In this document: piece after piece, positions 39,000 through 48,300 of the stretch
Layout: each line of letters starts with the position of its first letter
How positions within the stretch are numbered: position 1 is the stretch's first letter
NCBI RefSeq assembly: GCF_047948215.1
Contig: NC_134456.1
Coordinates: 200,024,034-200,088,033 of the forward strand
Reading direction: 5' to 3'
Source: Lycorma delicatula
Taxonomy: Eukaryota; Arthropoda; Insecta; Hemiptera; Fulgoridae
Length of the DNA: 64,000 nucleotides
Notes under the pieces: generated by a model
What the model was told of the DNA's origin: nothing
The model's database searches: none
Seen by the model: the letters and a program-made list of their open reading frames with translations, nothing else
Program-made: the position numbers and the translations under genes

Positions 39000-40570
39000 A
39001 AAAGTGGGTAAATCAATCTTCGTAGTCGGTGGTTCCAAATCAAATTTACAAACATCTGATGGATGGAATTCAGCAACGGATATTCATCTCAAAGACTTGT
39101 TAAGTGTTACTAAAAACTTAATTTTGAAAATAAAATTACAGGGAGTTTTTAAGAACACACTCACGCACGTTTAGAAGAAAATATAACTAACACACAAAAG
39201 AGAGCAAATTATGTGAAAAGAAACGAAACTGAAGACTTCTCATGTATTTCGTCAAAATTCTTACAGAAAGAATTGGTAAATAATGGAATCGTGGAAATAT
39301 TATCAACTGGAGACATTGAGTTAATCAAGCGAGTAATTAGGTTGTCCAGAAAATCGATTAATCATCGATTAATCAAAAAGTCGTGCAACACATTGCGCTG
39401 TGTAAGAAATGGAAATTATCATCAATACTGGAGATTGGTTTTCTTCATGATGAACAATCAAGAAAAAGAATTTTTTTGTTTCTATAATAACAGATTTAAA
39501 AATTCTGTGTGGAACGCCAAAACACTATGTTGATGGTGCATTTAAAAGTTGCCCTAAATTTTTCAATTAGCTATTCACAATACATGGACATGTAAAAGGT
39601 ATATATGTGCAACTAGTTTTTTTTTTTTCTATTATCGGACAAATACTCTTTAAAGTATACCGAAATTTTCAAGTCAATTTTCGCCAAGTGCGAATCGCAT
39701 AATTTATCCCGTGATTCTGAGACATGTTTATGGACTTCGAATCTGCAGTACATGGTGTTGCTAAAGTTATTTGGCCTTCAATGAAGATCAAAAGTTGTAG
39801 TTTTCATCTAGTACAAAACTGTGCGAAAAAATTCAAGCTTTTGGGTTTTTTCTGAATATAATTTGCACGTGGAAACAGCCGTTTTTTGAAATCATTTTTC
39901 TTAAGTCCCGACGACCTAGACTACCTAATGGCATTACAATCAGACGGGAAATAAAAGATAAGAATATTCACAAATTACGTATTCGACAATTACATTTCTC
40001 CTGGTGCTACAATTCCTCCAAGAATATGGGTGAATTTCACAGTTTCAACTAATCGTACGACGAACAACTGCAAATCGTTTCACATTTGATTATCACTTCT
40101 TCACTTCTCATTTCAACATACACAATATTGTTGATGTTTTAAAACATTTCTGAGCTGATGCATATAAACCCACCGGGTTGGTCTAGTGGTGAACGCGTCT
40201 TCCCAAATCAGCTGAAGTCGAAAGTTCCAGAGTTGAAGTCCTAGTAAGTCAGTTATTTTTACACGGATTTGAATACTAGATCGTGGGTACCGGTGTTCTT
40301 TGGTGGTTGGGTTTCAATTAACGACACATCTCAGGAATGGTCGAACTGAGACTGTACAAGACTACACTTCATTTACACTCATACATATCATCCTCATTCA
40401 TCCTCTGAAGTATTATCTGAAATCTAATTACCGGACACTAAACAGGAAAAAGAAGGGCTGATGCATATATCAAATTAAGAAGCAAAGAAAATGAAAGGAA
40501 ATATTTTAAATAAAGGGTAGAAGAAATTGAAATTTAACTTCGGAAACTAATGAATAAATTGAACAGAAAA
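39000..40570 (+). pseudogene. MULE-type transposase pseudogene, split by a SINE-B
   Basis: On the plus strand the longest intact piece is the ORF at 39,213-39,533 (106 codons: KFLQKELVNNGIVEIL, LIKRVIRLSRKSIN). Just downstream, in another frame, is HYVDGAFKSCPKFF (about 39,525-39,566), the first catalytic aspartate segment of MULE transposases. FTIHGHVKG follows. Further on are MFMDFESAVHGVAKVIWPS and MKIKSCSFHLVQN (39,724-39,830), the second catalytic region with its C-x-H-like motif. Next is NYISPGATIPPRIWVNFTVS, with TNRTTNNCKSFH (39,980-40,090), the third region. The N-terminal part near 39,015 (VVGGSKSNL) may be a degraded FLYWCH zinc finger; this is tentative. Many stops and frameshifts make it inactive. 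No TIR was found. Confidence 0.8.
40167..40456 (+). mobile_element. SINE-B copy inserted in the MULE pseudogene
   Basis: A 13-bp direct repeat, GCTGATGCATATA, flanks it at 40,154-40,166 and 40,457-40,469. The head has TGGTCTAGTGG (40,179-40,189). The B-box region reads GAGTTGAAGTCC, a change from GTTCAAGTCC that would weaken a promoter. The tail reads CATCCTCTGAAGTATTATC and ends AACAGGAAAAAGAAG. It is in the same orientation as the transposase relic. Confidence 0.92.
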
Positions 40571-41289
40571 ACCTGTTCTCGAATACAGTATCTAGAGTCT
40601 GCATGAAATTTTTACCAATAAAATAAAGTAATATAGAAGATTGACAAACCTATTGTAAGTAGCTAGAAAAACAGCAGCAAAAAAAAAAAATATATAAATT
40701 AATATAATAAAATACATAGAAATAGAAAAAGTAAATAATAAATAAAGATAAATTTTGTACAGAAAATTGATGTATATACAATATATACTGTAGTTCCTTT
40801 AAAAGGATATCTACAGCTGATAATCACCAACAACGAATATGAAATATGTTTTTGTTTTTCAGTGGGATATTAAAACCACAAATGATTAGAAAAAGATATA
40901 TTAGCAACAATACTATCACGATTAATATTATTAAGATCAATTTTTCGGAATAGCATTTACTACGAGGGACGGATTTGACCGAGTAAAATTTTCTATGAAG
41001 GACGAAATTGATGGGTTCTTTTGCAGGCCAACATAACTGGACGTCCAATTAAAGCAATATTCTATTAGAAATTTTTCAAACGCCAGTAGATCCCAAAATA
41101 CGCGAATTTCTTTTGAATTGGGTGATTTTCTTCTTTGAAACATCATTAGTTGAAAATTAGTAACTTGAAAGTAATATTATAACTTTCAGCAAATTATATG
41201 AATTAGCACTTTCATTTTAGTTTAAATTTGATTAATCTTCTACTCTAAAGATACATAAATTTAATTTTTGATGAAATGTTTCGCTCAGC
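40571..41289. other. A+T-rich DNA, nothing recognised
   Basis: Two overlapping minus-strand ORFs (40,824-41,048 and 40,937-41,146) have no recognisable motif and are treated as chance or as an unassigned repeat. Confidence 0.5.
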
Positions 41290-41372
41290 TGCCGACTTTC
41301 CTGGTGGATTGTTACCGTTTCAGCCTTTCAATTAAACGTCCGGATTCAAATCACGGACAAGGTTACAATTTT
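41290..41372 (+). mobile_element. SINE-A head fragment
   Basis: CTGCCGACTTTCCTGGTGG, CAGCCTTTCAATTAAACGTCC and GATTCAAATCACGGACAAGG match the tRNA-like head of SINE-A with many changes. The body and tail are missing. Confidence 0.7.
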
Positions 41373-41884
41373 TTCTTAAGCTAAAAAAAGCTAATATTTA
41401 TTCCTATGACAAATGGAGCTTACCTGTTGAATTAATCACAATCACAAAAAAAAGGTTATAGGCGAATTAATTTAAACTCTTTATCCGATAAAAACACCAA
41501 TTAAATTGCAGAAAAATTGAATTTATGCTTTATAATTGAAGTTCTCTTATTTCAGATGAACTAATTCAGAAATATTGGATTAACATTTTGTATATCATTT
41601 GTTATCTCGGGTGATACACAACTACCTGTCATAAAATTTCCAATAAAAAATATCATTCTTTTCAAGTGGATGTAGATAAATAATTAAACATTCAGTAGAT
41701 GATGAAAACATTAAAAGTTTAATTATTTAAACGTGATAAAAGTGCATGGCACTATCATCACTAATCGTAAAAATCGTAAAATGGAGTGTACAATAATAAA
41801 GTATATGGATTACGTAAAAAATTAAAATTTTAGAAAATGAAAAGCATTGAACGTACTATACAATAAATTGGAATTGGAATTACT
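41373..41884. other. A+T-rich DNA, nothing recognised
   Basis: No ORF or repeat signature was seen. Confidence 0.6.
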
Positions 41885-42329
41885 TGTGACGTAACCTTAA
41901 TCGCGTCGACTTAATTCACACTACAAATTCGCTCCTTCACTGTCCTCCCGGCAGAATACTCTCGCTGATTGACATCTCGCAGAACTCTACTTGTAAACTC
42001 ACATCATAATTTCTGGTCTTCCTCGCAGTATTTATACTCCTATCTTCTTTACCTGCAGGATCAGACCTCAGCTGAGCGTGAGGACGATGGACCGAGCCCT
42101 TTCGTTCCCATGCTTCCTAACTTGGGTCCGGTAACTCTTCTAAAGGAAGGACAACTGTTTAGGTGTTTCAGTGAGCAGTATTACAAAAGGCGATTGTTTA
42201 ATGGACCTGTTAGCTTTACTAAAAGAGTTTCTTTTAGCGCGTTTCTGGATTCTCCCATTATTATATTTTCTACTACTTTTTCTTAATAGTTACGAATCCG
42301 TTACTTAGGTTCGTTATACCGGCCTTGTT

Positions 42330-42332
<3 letters not shown>
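41885..42332. mobile_element. Possible solo LTR
   Basis: A compositionally distinct block of 448 bp starts TGTGACGTAACC and ends CTTGTTACA. This gives TG...CA ends with short imperfect inverted repeats (TGTGAC/TGTAAC). Inside are a pyrimidine-rich tract, a TATA-like GTATTTATACTCC (about 42,029) and an acceptor-like TTTACCTGCAG (about 42,060). The open frame after it (to 42,286) has no domain. No TSD was found; the right flank is a TA microsatellite that could have erased it. A host exon is the alternative. Confidence 0.4.

Positions 42333-42373
<41 letters not shown>
42333..42373. repeat. (AT)n microsatellite
   Basis: About twenty uninterrupted AT units directly abut the possible solo LTR. 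Confidence 0.95.
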
Positions 42374-42376
<3 letters not shown>

Positions 42377-44085
42377 TGACTGAAGATGGAACTTATACAT
42401 ATTATATAATGCATTAATATAGTTGCATGTAACATAAGAATTATATTATTTTAATCATATAAAAAAATTCATCAATGTGTACAAGATTTACGATTACTGA
42501 TTTAAAAATATTGCCTAGATTAGCTTAAACAGGTATACTGTGGGATCAGTATGATTATTCTATATATTTAAGTTTTAGTGGTTTTTGAAACTGCGACTTT
42601 TCAGTTAAAAGTATGATGTCGAAACGCTAATTTGAAAAAACCTTTAATTAATGTGGTTATGACTAAAATTCTGAACGTTCATATAAATAAAATGGTTTTA
42701 TCCAGTTAGTGTAATGATTTTAAATCAATCCTCACGAAACTTTCTTAGATAACCTCTAGAAAGGATAGTCAGATGCTCCTCTTTTGCAGCAACTAGTATC
42801 GTATTGACTTTCAGATAGTCAGCAACATGCAAGTGCCATCAGCCGTTAACTACAAGATACAACTATCTCTTTGATCAGCGCATATAAAACCAATTCTTCA
42901 GTTCTTAATTGCCTTATCAAATAAGTAATTGATTATATAAAACCGACACTTTAATTTTATAAACATCCTTATTCCCATAATTTTTTATATGTTTTTTTCT
43001 TTAGACAAAGCATGATGTTGACTAACCTTCACAACTGAGTCATCGTCTGTTTCAAGATTAGTCAGCCGTCACGCGATCAGTCTATGACTCAACAGTAATT
43101 TAATTACACTGTTCGTCATTGCCAATTTTATTGCTGACTTTGTTTGGAATTACCATCAATAGAATGTATAATTTTATCTTTTGAGTCTGTGGAATTTTGG
43201 AATGAACGTTCTAAAAGCATTCCAGTAAATATTTTAAACGAACGGTTCAGGTTAACACAAATATAAAATTTTACAGTCTGTATATTTTTGAACTTTTTAA
43301 AATAATCATTCTATTTTATATTTTATCATTGCCTCATTATCCCACCTTTTTTTGTTTAAGGTATAAAAAAATGTACTTTATTCTAAACAGTAAACAAATA
43401 AATTAATATTTAACAAAGAACTCATTCATCTATAGACGATAAAACAATTTTTAAAAAAATAAAAAGTAAAATAATTATTTAATAAAAACCATCGAATTAA
43501 AACAATATGCCCGAACTAAATGATAATAATATTAAAAACAATACAGTTCTTATATTACTTTTATATGAATGATGTAGTCTGTTGTTGACAAAACAATTCG
43601 TTCATAGCATAATGTTTTGTAACTGATATTATCATATAACAAAGATAACAATAGAATTATAAAAATAAAAATGACAAGCTATATATTTACCTTATTACAA
43701 CTTTTATCCATAAGGTAAACCATTGATATTTTAACATTTCAATTAGGAGAGATTGTATTCATTGATGTTACATTACCTACATGTTAAAGTTTTGCATTTT
43801 CAATTTAGAGGGAAATTAGTATATAATACAGAAAATACTAGATAAAATATAGAAAATACTTGGCGTATTTGTAACTGTATGTGTGTTCAACCTAAGATAA
43901 AATTTTACTAAAAATTAAATTTATAGCGTAATTCGCTTTACAATTTTGGCATTTAATTACAATTTAAATTCAATTTATCATAATTTTTGTAACTTTCTTG
44001 GTGTTATTTTATTCATTTAAATCATTTTTCATCATTTAGAATTATGTTTATCATTTTTTTATTGTTTTAAGATAGATTTTTTGTT
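42374..44085. other. A+T-rich DNA, no supported gene
   Basis: The portion 42,700-43,120 is slightly less A+T-rich, but no ORF or known motif was found there. Confidence 0.55.
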
Positions 44086-44335
44086 GTTTTGATAGAGAAT
44101 TGTCTAAAACAATAAACGTATAAAAACAGTAAACCAGAAAATTCTAACTTTGCTAGACATGTATTAGATAATGGTCACACAAACAATCCAAATACTTTAT
44201 TGAAAATTTTAGACATGTCTTGTAATTATTATAATACATCTAATTTAGAAAAATATCACATTTGTAGTAATCATAAAAATCTAATTAATGAAAAAAAATG
44301 TTAAAGATGATAAATTGTTTAATCGCGCCCTGAAT
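44086..44335 (+). pseudogene. Penelope-like element endonuclease relic
   Basis: An open stretch at about 44,140-44,303 reads NSNFARHVLDNGHT, then LLKILDM and NLEKYHICSNHKNLINE. The order FA.H.L..GH ... LEI..I......LN(D/E) resembles the end of the GIY-YIG endonuclease domain that closes Penelope-like retroelements. The GIY and YIG motifs and the RT are not seen. This is a small, old fragment and the call is tentative. Confidence 0.45.
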
Positions 44336-44394
44336 ATAGATATAAAGAGATAATAATTTAAATAAATAAAATATTATTCTTAAAACATGGTTTT

Positions 44395-44398
<4 letters not shown>

Positions 44399-44465
<67 letters not shown>
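44399..44465. repeat. (TA)n(CA)n compound microsatellite
   Basis: A TA run to about 44,426 passes into a CA run of about twenty units. Confidence 0.95.
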
Positions 44466-44467
<2 letters not shown>

Positions 44468-44747
44468 TTATATAGTCTCTGAAATTCCCGGTAAAAAGGG
44501 GTCATATATCTAAATCGGTTCAGCCGCTTAGCTTCTACGGTGGAACAAACGTACATACATACAACCTCGTACCAAGTACCTCTTTTTGGGCAGTCGTGTA
44601 ATAAATTTCAACCGTTTAATTATCAAGTGGTTTGAATTTTATACTCGTATTTTGTTTTATTAGGTAATACAATTATTTAATACTACAATAATATTATTTA
44701 AATATGTCGTTAAATATTATTATACAAATTATTTTTTCATTTATTAA
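44466..44747. other. Probable retroelement tail, then A+T-rich DNA
   Basis: AATCGGTTCAGCCGCTTAGC followed by GGTGGAACAAACGTACATAC (about 44,513-44,561) resembles the 3' ends of RTE-like retroelements that finish in a microsatellite. This is inferred from pattern only. Confidence 0.4.
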
Positions 44748-46072
44748 TAGGGTGTCCCATATAAAACGCAACCCAACCTTATATTGGTAGGTATTGAAAT
44801 AATAAAAAGGCATGTGTAAATGTAAATGTAATTTTTATTATTACCATCCATTACCTTACATTTAGAGTAAATGTTGGAAGTGGCCGCCATCTTCTTGAAT
44901 ACAAGCTTCAATTCTTTTTACAGCGTTTCTTGCAACTTTTTTCAAAGTTTGTGGCTGGATATTTAATACAGCTTGTTCAATATTGACTTTCAGTCGTTCA
45001 AGTGTTCGTGGTTTGTTGCTGTAGGCTTTTTCTTTGAGGTAACCCCTTAGAAAAAATCCGCCGCAGTCAAATCTGGAGATCTTGGTGGCCACAAGCCTCG
45101 ACCGATAACACGATTACCAAAGAATTCCTCGACGATATCAGAAGTTGAACCTGCGTAGTGCGATGTCGCACCGTCATGTTGTAGCCAGCAGTGTCTGTCT
45201 TACTCTTCCAAGAGTGCGATGAACTGAAATAAAATATCCTGATATCGTTCTACATTAATGGTGTACCCAAAAAAAAAGGACCGATTATTTTCTTCCGCGA
45301 TATCGTACACCACATGCCCGACGTCTACGGGTGTAATTGTTTTTCGTGATAAAGGTGGGAATTTTCAGCACTACAAATTCTACTGTTTTGGCTGTTTACG
45401 TAGCCATCCAAATGAAACTTCAACTGTGAAAAATAACGAATCCATAACATTAATTCCCTCACGCAGAAATCGACGGAACCGTTGACAATATTGTAGCCGT
45501 TTTTCTTTGTCGGGCTCAAGAAGTCGATGAACCGTTTGAATGCGATAAGGTCGTAAGTGTAATCGTTTGGTCGCCCGATGAACAGTTGATTTAGACAAAT
45601 TTTTTTCATCAGACAAACGTCTGATAGATTTATTTGGCGAGGTGAGTAATCGGTATTTGATTTCAGTGACTGTATCTGTATTCAACACTGACGCAGATCT
45701 TTTGTGTTCCTTGTTGTTAACAGAACCGGTCTCTAAATTTTGCGACTAACCTTAATACTGATGTTTTGTTAGGAGCCGGTTTATCTGGGTATTTATGGCG
45801 AAACAAATCTTGCACTGCAACCGCTGATTTCGTACTGAAGTACGACTCAACAATGAAAACACGTTCATCTAGCGAAAACACCATCTTTTCTCTACCAATA
45901 CACTGAACGTTATGATTCCATTGTTGTTACTATCGGTAGTGTTCTACTGCTTTGCCGCAATGTTCAGATGTTGGACGAGTCCATTTCAGTAGCGAGTAAG
46001 GGAGTAAGCTTGACTTTTGAAATTTCATGGATGAGTGATTGATGGGTTCCGTTTTATATGGGACACTCTGTA
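44748..46072 (-). mobile_element. Tc1/mariner-superfamily transposon with TIRs
   Basis: About 1.3 kb is bounded by inverted ends. The left end reads GGGTGTCCCATATAAAACG. The right end, in reverse complement, reads GAGTGTCCCATATAAAACG. TA dinucleotides lie close to both ends, but the exact TA duplication is blurred by base changes. It encodes one minus-strand transposase, now broken. Confidence 0.9.
44862..45884 (-). pseudogene. Mariner-type transposase pseudogene
   Basis: It starts at the ATG at 45,884-45,882 (MVFSLDERVFIVESYF), an N-terminal helix-turn-helix region (QDLFRHKYPDKPAPNKTS). A frameshift near 45,735 breaks it. The second helix-turn-helix and linker follow (VTEIKYRL, LSKSTVHRA, HLRPYRIQ). 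The first catalytic segment reads FFTVEVSF, where FFTDE is expected, so the aspartate has become valine. A frameshift there leads to GYVNSQNSRICSAEN. Next are RYQDILFQFIALLEE and the second catalytic aspartate in LQHDGATSH. SPDLTAAD carries the third, after which loss of one T in a T-run (near 45,050) shifts the frame into FFLRGYLKEKAY. I count 38 residues between the last two aspartates. The family normally cuts and pastes DNA at TA sites; this copy cannot. Confidence 0.88.
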
Positions 46073-46880
46073 TAATATTATAATCCCCTGATATTCACGT
46101 CTTTTCCTTTATTTGAATAAATCATACTTTGTTATTATTATTATTTTTTACAATTAAAATTGTTTTACAAACAGTTTTTACAAATCTGGCTGTTTATAGT
46201 AACAGTTATTTTTTTTTTTAATTAAATGTTACAACCTTGTAAGTTGTAAGAAAAAAATAATTATTTCCCCAGACCCTTTAAAGTGAAATGAAATATTACA
46301 AAGAAAAGTAAATGTTATAAATTCACTAACAATCATGTACAAGTTATAAAAAATAATAGCGTACACGTAATCTTAAAAAAAGGATAAAAGAAAAATATCT
46401 ATTAATTTCAAAGAAAAGTAGCACGGCAACTTAATTCGATTATTTTCTTATTTAATTTCCGTACCAATCAGTGTCCTGCTGAATAGAGATAATGCACAAA
46501 AATGCATTTTATCACGATTAAATCGATACGCTGATTTACTGCTTTAGATTACCTACCCAACATTTCTTAAGGCTGTGATGATAAAAATCACCGTAACTAC
46601 GAGAGGCCATAGTCAAATTTGCTTTCTCTGAGAGTAATAATGTAATGTTTACTATATGATCAGTTCTATAATGAATAGAGAAAGAAGTGTCACATGTAGA
46701 GATGAAATTGAAGTGCCTCTTCAATTCTCACTTTCTGTAATAAGCCTGGCTTGACATTATATACTTATTTATTGGTGTTGCTATTATTCTGAGAACCGCT
46801 ATATTCTTTTATGAAAATAATATACGACTCATGTATGAGTTTTCCGAGTAATCTTACGAATACTGTAATTAAAAAAAAAT
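46073..46880. other. A+T-rich DNA, nothing recognised
   Basis: One short minus-strand ORF (46,536-46,724) has no motif. No repeat was identified. Confidence 0.6.
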
Positions 46881-46890
46881 GCTGACAAAC

Positions 46891-46949
46891 AGTTGTAGAA
46901 CTTTCCCGCTAACGCGGCCAAAGCCTCTTTCCGGGAAAGTCCTACAACT
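46891..46949. repeat. 18-bp inverted repeat in Repeat-R
   Basis: AGTTGTAGAACTTTCCCG (46,891-46,908) and CGGGAAAGTCCTACAACT (46,932-46,949) are complementary with one mismatch, around a 23-base spacer. The right arm is absent from the copy at 58.9 kb. Confidence 0.85.
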
Positions 46950-46984
46950 GCGGGTTGTTTCTGATGCTCAGCTTACACACACAA

Positions 46985-47289
46985 ACCCACCGGGTTGGTC
47001 TAGTGATGAACGCGTCTTCTCCAATCAGCTGATTTGGAAGTCGAGAGTTTCAACGCTCAAGTCCTAGTAAAGTCAATTTTTTTTACGGATTTGAATACTA
47101 AATCGTGGATACCGGTGTTCTTTGGTGGTTGGGTTTCAATTAAACAAACATATCAGGAATGGTCGAACTGAGACTGTGCAAGACTACACTTCATTTACAC
47201 TCATACATATCATCCTCATTCATCCTCTGAAGTAATACTTAAACGGTAATTCCCGGAGACTAAACAGGAAAAAGAAAAGAAAGAATAAA
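46985..47289 (+). mobile_element. SINE-B copy inserted in Repeat-R
   Basis: It is flanked by a perfect 15-bp TSD, AGCTTACACACACAA, at 46,970-46,984 and 47,290-47,304. Head CCCACCGGGTTGGTCTAGTG, body GGTTGGGTTTCAATTAA, tail CATCCTCTGAAGTAATAC...TTCCCGGAGACTAAACAGG, ending in an A/G-rich stretch with AATAAA. The second Repeat-R copy carries a single GCTTACACACACAA at the matching place, so the empty site is visible in this window. The ORF at 46,879-47,067 is spurious. Confidence 0.95.
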
Positions 47290-47442
47290 AGCTTACACAC
47301 ACAACTTAATTTAAAATATATATCACTTTATTTAAATATATAACAGTTTTTCTTTTATTTAACTCAATGATTCAACCTAAAGCGCGCACGCATACCGTAT
47401 TTAATTTGTGCGAATGTGCTAGCATTAGCGGCGATGGTCGGC

Positions 47443-47576
47443 ACTAATTAATGTAATTTTACAAATTATATACAATAAATTTCGCTTGTACGGTAGCCCG
47501 ACTAATGTAGCCGGGAGGCTTAACCAGGTACAGAAACAATCGGGCGATAGAGTTCGAGACCCAGCCACACCGAGTT
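47443..47576 (+). other. tRNA-like insert within Repeat-R
   Basis: This roughly 130-bp segment is absent from the other Repeat-R copy. It contains TAGCCGGGAGGCTTAAC (A-box-like) and, downstream, GAGTTCGAGACCCAGCC (B-box-like). It could be another tRNA-derived SINE or a segment deleted from the other copy. No clear TSD was found. Confidence 0.4.
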
Positions 47577-48118
47577 ACTTTTTTACACTTTAAATATTAT
47601 CCATTTATTTAATTCTACCGCTCATCACTGTTGTCGCAACATAGCAAACGACTACAACAGCTGTACGTCAGTGCTACCGACCTTTGAAATATTAAGTAAA
47701 TGATATAAAATAAATAATTAAAATTAAAAATGAAAAAAATATTTGGTTGGGAACCTTGTGGAATTTAAAATGTTCCGATCCAAGCGTACGAGGGAAAAGG
47801 GAATTCCCACAGGGAAAAAGGTAAATTCCAAAATGGCGGATTGCAACACTAACGCTCCTTGAGGTGACAGGTGATAATATTGACTCAGTGTGCCCACTTA
47901 GCCATTACTTTACAGCATTTTTGGGTTGGGATGCGATTTTGCAAAAATTGTTTTTACAAATATTGTTATTTATTAATTGTTCTACAGTATTATCCCATTG
48001 ACGTTTTAAGTTGAAAATTTAATGACATCAATACCCTTTTATATAGAATTAATCTGACCAAGTCTGGTCAAAATCGGTAAAGTAGTTCTGGAGATATAAG
48101 GTGATTTAGAGCCCAACA

Positions 48119-48141
48119 TCGAACACACACACACACACACG
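48119..48141. repeat. (AC)n microsatellite
   Basis: Nine or so AC units lie inside Repeat-R, after GCCCAACATCG. Confidence 0.9.
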
Positions 48142-48300
48142 AGCTTAACATCCGGAAAATTTCTATCCGGTTTTTTGGGTTCCTTAGGTGTCAAAACCTC
48201 AAGATCCGGTGAAAACCGCATATGTCCAAATTGGATCGATTACAATACTATCCCTTCTGAAGCTATAACTTTGCTATAACGCTATCTGCTAAAAATTGAT

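Larger units (their letters stand above)
46881..48300 (+). repeat. Repeat-R copy 1, interrupted by a SINE-B
   Basis: It is homologous, in inverted orientation, to 58,225-58,885. Shared landmarks, in order, are GACAAACAGTTGTAGAACT, GCTTACACACACAACTTAATT, TTTAACTCAATGATTC, AGCGCGCACGCATA, TTTTTTACACTTTAAATATTAT, CGACTACAACAGCTGTA, CGCTCCTTGAGGTGA, CCCACTTAG, and TTTTTTGGGTTCCTTAGGTG with AAGATCCGGTGAA. Copy 1 has extra segments that copy 2 lacks: 46,910-46,955, 47,443-47,576 and about 47,675-47,845. No coding capacity was seen and the class is unknown. Confidence 0.75.
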
